DNA of 64,000 nucleotides from Ascidia mentula (taxonomy: Eukaryota > Chordata > Ascidiacea > Phlebobranchia > Ascidiidae): NCBI GenBank assembly GCA_947561715.1, contig OX387199.1, positions 3,291,001 to 3,355,000 on the forward strand, in the 5' to 3' direction. Below, one piece after another: positions 46,273 to 58,420 of the stretch (the stretch's first letter is position 1; the number at the start of each line of letters is the position of its first letter). The notes under the pieces are model-generated. The model made no database searches. It worked only from the letters and a program-made list of their open reading frames with translations, and had not been told where the DNA came from. A program made the translations under genes and the position numbers.

Positions 46273-49200
46273 ATGTTTTTGTGCTGTTTTGCAATGTATA
46301 ATGTAATTGTGTCCACGGTGCTGGCGTGTTGCTGCTTTTGGACTGTACGACTATCAGGTTGGTACTTACTGCGTTAGATAAGACAATTTTCACCGTTGTT
46401 AGATGGTATAGGCTACTGTGTTGCTTGCTGGCAAATGTGGTATTTTTAAGCTCCGAGTGTGCATCAAACGGTGTTAGTTGAGTATTTCTTAACTGCTTGA
46501 CACAGAATCTTCCATTACCACCGATCAGCAATATTACGAAGTGGCTGAATTCGAGCCTTTCAGCGTCAATGTGAAAGTGGACGAAAGTGTGACCCTGCCG
46601 GAGACGTTTAGTTTAATCCAAGAATCGGATGACCAAGTTGTTACGATTAAAAGCATGGAACTTGAGCAATTTAACTCCACCTTGATGGTATTTGAAAGAA
46701 CCACAAGAACGATGGCCGGCACTTACATGTTTGCTGGATACGACCACTCTAGATTCGAAGTAAAAATTCTATGTAAGTATTTGTGTATTTTCTCTGGGCA
46801 CGTATAACGATAAGTAAGTTTTCGATCTGGCAGATTATTTCTATACCTCCCCCTTCAATAACGCCCTTTCATATTGGGCACTCAGATCATTTGCCACAAA
46901 ATCAAGACAAATCATCTATTATTTCATGGTAAACCAACGCGAAATGAGTCAATCCTAAATTAAATAGTCGAATACGTAAACTTCCAAATCTACCTAAAAT
47001 AGTCAAACAAATCATTCCTGATGTATCCCCAACGTTTTTGTCTGATGATTTTTACAGACTTGGACTCGATTCACATTCGCCAATCAACGTTGGACGATAG
47101 TCACGTGACTTACGTGGAGTGTTCGGTCGTCGGTTTTCCCAAACCCAACATCACGTGGACGAAATTTCACAACGATTCCTGTTTTCCGAACAGTGAGTAT
47201 TTCCATTCCTCTGTAAGAATGAACTTTACGTGATATTTTATTTCGTATTTTTCGTGCAGGTGACGTCACTTTTGATGACGAGACAGTGCAACATGGGCCT
47301 TCATCGTTCAAGGTCACCCGAAAGATCATTGCGGGGAAGAGCGGGAATGTGTTGGGTCAGTTTACCTGCACTGTCACCAACAAACACTCGTCCAAATCGC
47401 GGTCATTGCTCGTTCACGGCAAGTATTGAGATACAAGCTTTGTTGACCGATTATGAACGATCTGCTGCAATTGGTTTCCCACACCATTGTGCATTAAAAA
47501 TTGTTTCTTGGTGCAGTTACCTTTAAGTCGGTATTGAGTTGGGTAATTCTCCATAAACAAGGGTCAAACGTAGTGACAACACACAAAGGCGAATTATTAG
47601 TGCCGGGACAAATCGAATCCGAGTATTCAGATTTGGCACATCGCCAAATTGCACACTTGCGGACGTTATACCAGGAAACTTTGAACTACACATTGTATAT
47701 TCCCTTGTTCTTGTATTAAATATACGTCATTCCATTTAGATCCGAAAGCAGCCAAAGCTCTTTCTCCGTCCGTAACGTTACAAAACACTGGAAATGGACT
47801 GAAAGTTGTAATATTTTTACCTGGAGATGTCGAGTCCAGTTCGACCGCGAATTATCAGGTAAAATGGATATTTTTGTTCACCTGCATAATCTATTGTACG
47901 GTATAATATTTTGATGCTTTTTTCGTCCAGTTTATTAAGATGTTTATTTGCGAATTTTTGTTGTTGTGGGCAATCCTAATTCATCCGTTTCAATGTTACA
48001 TCGTTATTTTGTTGTCAAGGATTTGCGAATTTATTCTTTTGGGTTAGTCTGGTTCCTTTTCGAAATTATACTTTCGCATTTTTTAAGGTCGACCTTAACT
48101 CCGTCAACAAAAAAAGTTGTTCTGGTGATCGCACAACCACCCTAAAGCACCCAAACCTCCAGTTTACCTTCGAGAATCTGTGCCCGGACAATGTGTACCG
48201 TGCTAAGGTGACAACTGAGAGGAATTATTAAACTTGGCTTTCGCAAAGATTTTGGGTTTGCGTTAAAGATGGAGTTGACACCCTTTTTTTGCGAGTCAAA
48301 GGATTCGCAGTAAAATACACGATGTTAATTCTGCACAAACATATACTTGCAACTTGCAATAATGATCACTGAGCCCCAGACTGTCCACACTATTTTGATC
48401 TATCAAGTCTCATCCGTGCGCATTTAACTTTTCGTCATCGGCTTCGCTGATGAGATTTGTCGATAATCCTGCTGTTTTCAGGTGACTGCGATCCTAGCAG
48501 ACTGTTCCGCTTATACACGGATAACTTATGATGGCCACATAACTACTTTAAGTAAGAATGAAGGGAGTATTCACATTTTTCATTGATATTTATGTTGCTT
48601 TCTTAAAACTGTAGCAATTATAGATAAACGAATTGGCAGCGTGCTAAAGTGTTTTTTTTTCACAAGTAGTTGATTTAAGTTTGAGATAAATGCATGAATA
48701 ATTAGTAACTGAAACTTTATGCTGTGTTTATTTTTGACAGGCTCAGTATCAACGATACAAGCTGGGACAGTGGCATCCATTGTTCTGTCTGCCCTTCTTG
48801 GGATTGTCCTCATTCTATTTGTTTGTAGCAGGTATGGAAAGATATGTGTCGTGGTGGCGGTGACGTTTTTCGGTGTACAGTTTTTTTCTTTGGTATAAAA
48901 TGTCTAGGGAGATTTATACAAACATGCAGAGAAAATAATGTGGTTCTTTGTGCCGCAGCGTTCTTGAAAACCACAACATATGTCTTAAAATCTGTTTCAG
49001 AAAAATTCCTGAAAAGTCCCATAGACTTTTTCCTGTAAGACTTCGAAAAAATGTAAAACAGCCTAAAATACATACAAGATATTCTAAACAGTCCAGAATA
49101 GCCCTAAAAGAATTTAACAGTCGTTTGGGAATCGAATTATAAACTGTCTTTATAAGACTGAAAATGTTACACAATTACCAAAACACCATGTTTCCATTCA

Positions 49201-49846
49201 AAGGCTGGTGCATCAACGTAAGAGCAGAAGATCCAGAAACTTTGAGTTCCTCCGCAACCAGTCGGCAAGCAGTTGGAGCGTGGCTCTGGATCGAAACAGC
49301 AGCTTCATCGAACTTCCTGATAACTCAGGCTACCTGGCCGCATCTGATGTCACAGCCAGTCCGGAATACCGTCCCAGAGAAAGCATAAGAGAGCCTTCCC
49401 CTGCCAGATCACACCGTATTCCCATTGAAGAAGACTACGCCATACCTTACACGCCCAAAGATTCACCCTTCAGTAACTCCTATGCAACTTCACATCACCA
49501 AGCAACGATTGCAAGACGAAAATCGGCGCCTGTGCATCAGCACCTGGTACCAAACCGGTATCTATCTGTTCCTTCCTTGAAAGTTCCCTCCCCGTTGCGC
49601 ACTCCTGGACGAACTCCCCCACGTAGGTCGGCATCTGTGTTCTTGCCAGACGGCTCCGGTTATGCAGCGGCAGGTGCAGGAGTACAAACCGGTGGTGGAA
49701 AAGCGGTGAGATTTGCACAAAGAGGATTAAGTGTGCGCCGTGAAGCGGGAAGGCCTCTTAGTTTGGATATCAGTCTGGCACGAAAAGCTCAAGACAGCCC
49801 ATCGAGAAGAAGTGATGATGGAAACACAGGTTACCTGACTAACTAA
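46273..49846 (+). CDS. Type I membrane protein with Ig-like and FN3-like ectodomain
   Basis: Unrecognised cell-surface protein of about 562 residues. Exons: 46273-46357, 46506-46772, 47058-47192, 47260-47418, 47740-47858, 48088-48207, 48482-48551, 48741-48831, 49204-49846 (TAA), all in phase. Exon 1 encodes a signal peptide (IVSTVLACCCFW). Exon 2 looks like an Ig fold but without the usual Cys pair (ends AGTYMFAGYDHSRFEV). Exons 3-4 encode a normal I-set Ig domain (VECSVVGFPKPNITW ... GQFTCTVTNKH). Exons 5-7 look like an FN3-type domain. Exon 8 gives one membrane helix (VASIVLSALLGIVLILFVC) and exon 9 a 213-residue cytoplasmic tail rich in Ser, Arg and Pro, with no kinase domain. The tail contains the near-repeats LPDNSGYLAA and LPDGSGYAAA and ends GYLTN. 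The intron after 47418 has a GC donor. Phase-1 introns fit Ig-domain genes. It may be a cell-adhesion or signalling receptor. Confidence 0.8.
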
Positions 49847-52587
49847 ATCATTGCGCTCAGTGGGCATAATATGTCGTTCTAAAGTTTATGGCATAATTCG
49901 CTACCCACGCTTTAAACTTATAAACAAACAGTATTAACTACAAGTTCAGCTTTAGGAAACACCACTGACACGAAAACAACGTTAAACTTTAGACTAACTA
50001 AAGAAGCTATATAACGAACTCGTTGTTTCATCAGTTTTGTAAATTTATTCTGTAAGCCAGTGCATGAATATGTTCCTGTGCTGAAATAAGTCGCATTATG
50101 CATGGGATATGACGAGGAGCGTGTTTTTGGTCCCCTATGATGAGACCAAAAGCAAAGTTGAAATTAAAATTCGGCCAAATCACAAATTTTAACTTGGGCG
50201 ATTGGTACATGTTTGCTTGTCAACACATTCTTGTTCGTTTTCTTGCAGGGGATCACGTTTACGCAACGATTCAATCCAAACGTTCGCCAGGCAGCGGACA
50301 GCGGCCAACAAGCACCGCCTGAAAACAAAAGAAATGACTGTGTCTAAGTTTATGCCACAGACAACTTTTTCGTACCTAATTTTTCATTGTGCGATGCCTT
50401 TGGTCAGCCTTATGCAGATAATTGATTTCCCACACAAACGCAAAATTTGCACTTGATTATCGATATATGACTACTTGTGGGTTTTTATTCTACAGACAGA
50501 TTTGAGTAATATTCATAAATCTCCCTTATAATCTCAAAAAAAAACATGTTACAAGATATAATAAAGTCCTTCAAATTCATTATTTTATCTTAGCCGACCT
50601 GGTCAGTTTTTTACTATAGTAATTCGCTACTAGGAACAACGTTTACAGTAGGCAAAAATCATTTGAACGAACGATCAAGAGAGCAAAGATAATTTACAAC
50701 ACCATTACATCAAATATGTAGTTCGCATGGACCTTCCCTAGGGTCGACCGTACAATGAAACGTTACTATGTGTTGGGTAAGTTGCAAGACTGTAAGACGA
50801 GATCACAAGTTAAAAACCAGAACGTTGCAAACACTCGAGACAGTCATAGGGTGTACACATGATTCGTCGAAAACAAACATAGAAAACAAATGAATTTGTA
50901 CCAACCAACGACATTATGGACAAACGTTTCACATCAGAAATATCGGAAGAGGAGTTGAAATAGGTAAAGTTAATTTCTCTCAAATTTGCCCCTTTCGGTT
51001 GGTTCCTGTTTCTGTATATTGTTAATCAGCAAATTCTAAAGAGTCATGTGTACATTGTTTTGCGTCACGGTGTACAGACCTTGAACTAGGTTGGTCTGGA
51101 ATAAAGTTCCACGCATTGTTGTACATTAAACTCTACATCAGAGGCCTAGGTAGCGAGCATCCGTTCTCTAGCCTAGGATTCAATGCGTTCTTGTGTGTGC
51201 AGAAGTAAGAATATACAGAAAAAGATTGTACACGAGTGTTTATACAGGAATATTCTTGTTTAGAGATAATTTAGCGATATTTGTTATTATTTCTGGACGT
51301 GCACAGCAAAACAAATCATTTGAATGGATAACAAAAAAACTAAGGTATTTGGAGTACCATTGTCCGGAATATGTAGCTACGAGTTTGCTTTCAAACTAAA
51401 CTCCGTTGGCCTTTGTGGTGTTTCTCCATTTTTAAATGCTCTCTGGCGTTTATGCCTGTAAGCAAAATTCTCGATACACGAGTTTTACTTATAGAAGCTA
51501 AGTGGTCACCAAAGTCCGCAACAATTATCCAAATTTTGTATAGAGAATCGGCGACTTAAAAATTAAATATTAACTCGACGATAATGATATTCGGAGTGTC
51601 AATGTTTGGTCTAATGGAAGGTAGTTACTTGCTGAAAAAAACAAGTGTTTCAGAATGTTCTCTTTCATCAGGTGATTTAAAATTGCAGTTAACTTCATTT
51701 TATGTTAATATACCTGGAAATATATGGCTTGGAAATTTACGGTTAGGAGCCTTTGTAACAGATGGAGCAGCCAATAGGCGGTGAGAGTTACGAATGGAGT
51801 TATACAAAACCAGGCGTCAGTATGTATTGACAAACGCTTTACAACAGTGAAATCTAAACAGTTGAAGTCACGGGTAAAGTTATTGCAGTCATGGCGTACG
51901 TACCTTGAATCAAGTTGATTACCAACGTTGGGCGTGGGCGTGGAAACCAACGCGATCAAAAACAATTTCTTTTTTTGCTTCCACTTCTGTTATGTGTAAA
52001 GGTATTAATCCAATGGGTCAAAGGCCAGTTAGTAATTGCAAACGGATATGCAAGTACTGAAATTCTGTTGGTCTTTGTAATTTATTTTTTATTTGGAATT
52101 GTTGTATTTTCCATCAGATAAAACAACAGATTGATTAAAAAAATGTTTAACAGAGTCCAGCAGGTATTTGGTACCTACCTCTATTATGCAAAACGTGTGC
52201 AAATTGTTGCCTGCACTGATCGGTTTCACTCAAACAATCTGGCCAAGGATGGCCGTTTAAAAGGTAAATATTAACATAGCAATAAGAATGGTTGCAAACT
52301 TAGCTTAATCCAGAGCAGTTTCCTTCGGAAGCAACTTTACAGTATGTTGACCTTCACCAGGTGGTTTGACATAACATTTACTGTAAAATATAAATAAAAA
52401 CTTAGATGTTTATCAAATGAAAGTGCGATGATTTAGAAAGGCAATAGTAGTTAGATTTAGCAGCAAACTGGTTTCTATTACCGGTAAGCATTTCTCTTCA
52501 ACCAAATGACTTCCACAAATTCAAAAAGACCCAACCGAAATCATTTCAAAGTCCTTTAATTTTGGTTGTAACTGAAAACTGTTGTGT
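49847..52587. other. Gene-free region with copies of the caspase-cluster flank
   Basis: No exon chain was found. Pieces are diverged copies of sequence found again downstream: 50080-50310 resembles 62060-62260 and 63780-64000; 50790-51190 resembles 57150-57551; 51980-52260 resembles 57710-57960 and 62960-63230. The region is therefore the 5' flank of repeat unit 1 of the caspase C/D cluster. Confidence 0.7.
50790..51190 (+). pseudogene. Decayed fragment of the broken caspase copy
   Basis: The sequence follows 57150-57551 (end of the broken caspase copy and its 3' flank) with many changes; for example the frame around TTCACATCAGAAATATCGGA is shared. Frames are interrupted and the catalytic His region is not present, so only a relic remains. 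Confidence 0.65.
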
Positions 52588-54064
52588 ATGTTATCAGGAA
52601 GGCAAAATCCCTATACGGTGATACAACCAGACAAACTGCATCTCGATGATTCTTCCCAGAATCTTTTCTATGTTTTTAACAACATGAGTTTCGGTAAGTA
52701 TAGCAACTGTATGAGTCTACCAAGCATATCATCGCTCCATGTGGAAGCCAACCAACTAATTTTAACTGGTTAAGAGAACAATTGACACACCTGCAACAGA
52801 TGTACTAGTTAACATGAAACTAGATTGATGTCAAGTATACAATATATCTACATTTTTCATGAAGAAAAGTAGTTTTGTGACTACCAATACCGTTATAAGC
52901 CACTTAAATACACATTAAAATATTGGGATGATAAAAACAAACAATTAAAATATTTTTAGAGGATTCTTTATTGCCTAAACGAGAAGGATCAGATGTTGAT
53001 GCAAATAACCTCAACCAACTTTTTGATAAATTTAATTTTGCAACAAGGGATCCATATCTGGACTTGAAACAGGGCGAATTTAACAAGGTAACACCCACGT
53101 AATGATTAGAGAAATTAGAACAAAAATAAATTTTCTAAAATTTGATATTTTCTTTCCGGCAACAGACGATTGATGGAATATGTCATTATGTACGAGGGGT
53201 AAACAATCTCGGTTGCTTAGTGATAGCATTTCTCTCACATGGAATCGAGGGAAAGCTGCAAATGAATGACAGTGAAGTTTGTATTGATGACATTATAGAT
53301 CAGCTAAGCAAAGTGGAATCATTGCACAGAAAACCAAAAATTCTTATTTTCCAAGTAAGATTACCATTCCTTTTAGTTATAAGTATGCCAGATTTTGAAT
53401 TTAGTTTCATAAGGGAAATGCCAAAATGACTTGTCACAATATCCGATAAGTATTTCGAAGGCTTGCAGCGGAGACCAGGTGGCGAAAGGTTTGCCATCCG
53501 CCACTGGGGATAATGACCTGATTGACGATTTAACAAAACACGGTCCAGTAGAAGAGAAAGGCAGCGACCTAATATCTTCCCTTCCTCTCATTTCGGAGTT
53601 CGTTTTATGTAACTCAACAGCAAAAGGTGAACTATAATAATAAACTTTTTAGAAAAATAACATAGGCCTCGAAAAACCCTGGATTAGTGTTTCCCAGTAG
53701 GTCGTTAGAGAAATGGAGTATATTGTTTCTTTATATTGTCAGGTTACGTGTCTTACCGTCACAGAAAGCACGGATCCCGGTTCATTCGCAAGTTTTGCGA
53801 AGTTTTCAAAAACTACGCTAACGGTAAGACTGTATAGGGACATTGTTCTGCAAGCCAGAGAGTAAATATATTTTCCCACTTATAAAAGGGCCTCTTGATG
53901 AGGAATTGGACTTTCTGCAGTTGCTTACCAAAGTATCGGCCGAAGTGGCCAAAATGGACCCAGAAAAAAAAGGTCGCCAAATGCCGTCTTTCACATCCAC
54001 TATGACCCAAAATCTTTATCTTCCGAGGCGCAACAATGCGTCGAAACCAACGATACAGCAGTGA
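52588..54064 (+). CDS. Caspase C, small caspase with QACSG active site
   Basis: Small caspase of about 283 residues with almost no prodomain. Exons: 52588-52693, 52960-53087, 53166-53354, 53461-53626, 53743-53823, 53889-54064 (TGA), all in phase. Motifs: first strand LFYVFNNMSF, pocket Arg in PKREGSDVDANNL, catalytic His in IAFLSHGIEG, catalytic Cys in LIFQ|ACSG (Ser replaces the usual Arg/Gln/Gly before Gly), and pocket Arg in the small subunit, GYVSYRHRKHGSRFI. A possible linker cleavage region lies in DNDLIDDLTKHG. The C-terminal strand is followed by a short tail (LYLPRRNNASKP). The start is uncertain: the ATG used by caspase D is GTG here, so I placed the start at the upstream in-frame ATG at 52588. 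Alternatively an upstream exon may join at 52597 (TTATCAG acceptor). Confidence 0.82.
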
Positions 54065-55522
54065 CAGTTTATGCTGCCTTTGTGCTGATAATGAGTAATG
54101 TATATATATTTTGTGCTTGATAGCTCAATGCAGTTACACATTCCATAGTTCGACTTTGGGTGTAATTGTGCAGTTGTACAGTTTTCCATTGATAAATAAT
54201 GTCTGTTGAGAAGCTTAATGTAGCAAAAACTCCGACGTACCAATAATACTTTATGTATAAACGTCTTACATAAAGACGCAATTTCACTAGTCATTATGTA
54301 TTGTTTCGCTTTGCGCTGGTGGGTGTAGGTATATTGTATATCGTTATGCACCGTCGTCACATTGTATAAAGGAAATAGTGGTGTTTTACGCTGCATAAAA
54401 TTAACGCTCGCCCACTTGAGTTATGAATCATTGTGTTTACTTCATAAAACAAACAGTCATAAATGCAACCCATTTCCGGGAAACCCGTGCTTCCTGTTGG
54501 TTGGGCTCATCGTTTCGACAGAACAACACATTCTCCTCACAACGGAGTGATAAAATGCATTTACCATCTCGAAATTCGGTACATTGCTCATTGCAGCACT
54601 ACATTTTTCTGGCTTACCGGGTTAGACCTATTGATATATAAATATATACCAAACGAACATACTATAAGTTGTATTTTGTTGAATAAAATGCTTTTCTTTT
54701 AGAGTGCCTGGTTCTAATTGCCAACTGAAACCAATTCGAACACATAGAACAAGTGCATTAAGTAATACGTAGTTGTGTCTTGTGTATCGCGTATGCTTAT
54801 TACATATGGTCTGTGATGTCCTTCGGAGATTGCATTTTGTTCAAAAGTATTGGTGATTTTAAATGTTTATTACACAAAACCAGTTTGTATGCCTTTAGTT
54901 TAGGAGAAACAATGTAAAGTTTGTTTCAACTTTACATTGTTCCTTCACAGTAGCTGGCATGACAATCGTGGAGCGGCACGAAACCCTGTCTCACTCACCT
55001 GACGAGATTTCACCATTAAATCAAAACAAATGAAGATCTGTCTAACCGTTCAATTACACCAGCATTAGCGCAGGTTTCTTACGCACAGGAAACGCTAACG
55101 TTCAGTATTCAAGCGTAGGTTGCCTTCTCCATCCACTACTGAGCAATGGAACTGATGTGGTGTTGTTTATTGTTCACTAAATTCGCAGATAATTACGCAG
55201 GTTGGCGGGATGTTTCATGAGATCAAGCCTCAGTAAATAGAGTTGTCCTCATCGTGTATTGTTCATTAACTGTGTAGGTCTATTCATATAAGACGATAAC
55301 TGTTAGTTTTCAACAAAAACCTATAAAACCATACAGGTTATCAAGTCAGGCGCCCATGTCAAGGAGATTTCCTTACGGAGAATCACCGTCTGCCGTAGGA
55401 TCGCAGCCAGTCGCACTGGGAGGTGATGGGTTAACAAAACAATAGTTCATTAAGTACTTGCATATGTCTTTGACAACTAGGAGACTGTTAATTTGTGTTT
55501 TATTGAACATCAGTAAAACCAT
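54065..55522. other. 3' flank of caspase C, shared with caspase D
   Basis: Most of this flank matches 60692-61880 downstream of caspase D. AATAAA at about 54682 may be the polyadenylation signal. A perfect 14-bp hairpin at 54908-54941 is listed separately. No gene was recognised. Confidence 0.6.
54908..54941. repeat. Perfect 14-bp hairpin with 6-base loop
   Basis: AACAATGTAAAGTT and AACTTTACATTGTT pair fully around the loop TGTTTC. The matching place after caspase D (near 61460) keeps the right arm but lacks eight bases of the left arm. Confidence 0.85.
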
Positions 55523-57300
55523 ATGGCAACACCAAGCCCATATGCTTTTAAAGACCCATTTATTGGACAGCTACATATATTCAACAACGTCAAGTTCAGT
55601 AAGTATTCGTGTGTGGGTATAATTAACGTGGCTTTTTAATTTTTGGAACATCCAAGTTGAGGGCCTGTTTAATGCGGAATTTTAAATTAAATTGTTGTTT
55701 TATTTTATAACTTTGCAAACGTTTTAAATAAACTACAAACCCATAGTTTCTTTTTTTACGTTTTTCTTATTTAGAGAAGTTCCAATTGTTTTTACTTCAT
55801 TCCTAAGAAACTTTTGTCTTTTTGTCTGAAAATGTTCTGCGTAAATTTAATTAGGTATGATTTCTTGCAAGTCACATGTATGCGTTAACGATTTTTGTCA
55901 GAAAATGAAAGGTTGAAGGAACGGAAGGGATCGGACTTGGATGCTAAAAGTCTTCTCAAAGAGTTTCAACTTTGTAACGCGAAAACCATATGAGGATTTA
56001 AGTTTCGGCGATTTTCATTCGGTAATGCATAAAATATTTAGTCATGACTTTGCACATATGTGACATTATACCAAAATATGTCCCCGTGACGTCACCAACC
56101 ATATTTGGCTTATTTGTCTTTGATTATCGGCAAGCCAAAGGGTACATTACTTTGTACTTCGATAAGATAGGGATTGTGGGTATCGTCGCTCAGTAACAGT
56201 ACTCAACGTCATTTTAGGTGTGATGTCATAACTTTAACCTCTCCTGATAGTTCTAACGTTTGTAGTTACGAACCTTATTGCGAAGAATATATTGGTTGAT
56301 TGAGGCGGATTTTATAGTAATAGTGAACTTAAACCACAGCTACTAAAGTACTGCATCCTTTAACTAGGTTATGACCGAAACCGATTATTTGGCAGTCGAA
56401 TCATTTACACCACATGGGTTAGGCAGCCGCCAAACAAAAATTGCTCTTAAACAGGATAAAATAAACCAATGACGGTCTGTCTTTGCCGTGTTTTAAAAAA
56501 GTTGATAAATGACGTTAGCAATCATAAATGCTTTGACCACAAAAGCACCCTGTCCCAGTAACAGTTTTATGATAGCGAAACGAAACAAAACTTAATAGGT
56601 CGAAACAGCCGCCCTCTGTTAGCAGTTCAAATAAACAATCAATATCCGTTCGTTGCACTTATTCACTAGTTGTTCTCCTGTTAAATAAAAAAACTACTAA
56701 ACCAGTTTTACAGCGTTTTTCATACCGACGCATAAGCCTCGCTAGCAGCTCTCACACGACTGAAGCGCCTTGTATGACGTCACGCAACAATAATCTCACT
56801 TTCGCACGATTTCGTTCGCAACGTTTAAAACACAGCTTTGACGATCTCAAAAACCCGGAACTTTGATAAGCTGTATCTCAGAAACCTGTGGCCGTATCAA
56901 GCTACTTTAAGTATTTTGAAATTAAAAAATTAAGTATTTTGAAATTAAATTTTTCATGTCACTTGCACTGTAACAAACAACGGACAAGCAATATTTAAAT
57001 AACGACATATTTTCTGTCTTGTATCAGGAACTATCGCAAATGTGTGCTGCTGATTACAAAACGACTGATTGTCTTGTGCTTGTCTTCTTGTCTCACGGAA
57101 ATGAAGGCCAACTGCAAATGTCCGATGATGTGAAGCCATGGCATTACAAGTTAAAAACCAAAACGTTGCAAACACTCGCTCCAGTCATAGGTGTACAAAT
57201 GATTCCAAAACAAATGCAAAAAATGAATGAATTTGTGCCAACTAACGACAGTATGGACAAACGTTTTACATCAGAGATATCGAAAGAGGAGTTGTCATGA
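55523..57300 (+). pseudogene. Broken caspase copy (C/D type)
   Basis: Exon 1 (55523-55598) has the same length and phase as exon 1 of caspase D and ends QLHIFNNVKF. Exon 2 (55902-56021) has the pocket-Arg block KERKGSDLDAKSLLKEF, then a one-base frameshift near 55985 leads to a TGA; the correct residues resume in another frame. Exon 3 (from 57028) keeps the catalytic His block VLVFLSHGNEGQLQ but soon turns into unrelated sequence and stops at 57298-57300, before any Cys active site. The small subunit is missing. It is therefore a dead or heavily truncated copy between the working genes C and D. A relic of its 3' part occurs at 50790-51190. Confidence 0.78.
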
Positions 57301-58420
57301 GTAAAGTGAATTTCTCTCAAATTCACCCCTTTCTGTTGGTTCCTGTTTCTCTACGTTCTGCATCAGCAAATTCTAAAGAGTTGCAGTCATGTGTACATTG
57401 TTTTCCGTCACGGTGTACGGACCTTGAACTAGGTTGGTCTGGAATAGAGTTTCACGCATTGTTGTATACTAAACTCTACATCAGAGGCCAAGGTAGCGAG
57501 CATCCGTTCTCTAGCCTAGGATTAAATACGTTCTTGTGGGTGCAGAAGTAAGGAAGCACAGGATTAAATGCGTTTCAGTAAAAAAGCGTAGTAAAAGTTC
57601 TGGTGTACACAGCATGATTCCCTCTCGAAAACAGTAACTTAGTGATATTTGTCTGTACATAATGGCACAACAACATATGTATTCATATGTTTATAGCGGC
57701 TATTTTGCATGCTTCTGTAGGAAGTTTACTGAAGGTTTTAATCCAATAGGCCACAGGCCAGTTGGTAAATTTGCAAACGGATATACAAGCCTGTTGGTCG
57801 TCGTAATGTTTCTTTTTTCATTTTGGAATTGTTGTATTTTCGACCAGATATGATAATACAATAATTTTAAAGTAAAATGTCCAACTGAGTCCAACAGCTT
57901 TTTGGTACCTACCTACCTCATGCAAAACGTTTGCAAATTTTGGTCTGTACTGATTCACTCATACAAGTTAGGAAGGCCGTTTAAAAGTTAAATATTAACA
58001 TGGTAATAAGAATGGTTGCATTGGCGACATTAAACTGGCTTAATCCAGAACAGTTTCCCTTAGAAGCAACTTTACGGTGTGTTGCCGTTCATCAGGTAAT
58101 TTAAAATAACATTTGAAAGTACTTGAAAGTGCGATGGTTTTGGAGGCGATATTAATTAGATTCAGCAGAAAACTGGTTTCTATCACCAATGATTAGGTTA
58201 AGCATTCCCTTCAACCAAATGACTTTTTACTTTTATGCCTGTTTCCGTAAGATTTTGCCGGTAATTATTCTAGATCAGTGAAATGTATAGAGTTGTAGTC
58301 ATGTGTATCCTAAATTGTTTCCCGTCATGGTGTATCGACCATGACAAACAAACCTTTTATAGTGACTGAGTAAAGCGGGAGAAACCAGCCTGTGCTTCCA
58401 AGCAAACCTATGTTTGCTTG
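57301..58420. other. 5' flank of caspase D (repeat unit 2)
   Basis: No coding exon was seen. The segment is related to 50960-52540 (unit 1) and to 62780-63630 (unit 3), which supports repeated duplication of the same flank. Confidence 0.6.

Noticed and set aside
49164..49388. A 74-codon frame starting upstream of the last membrane-protein exon
   Set aside because: It is in another frame; the phase-2 join at 49204 leads into the longer Ser/Arg-rich tail frame.
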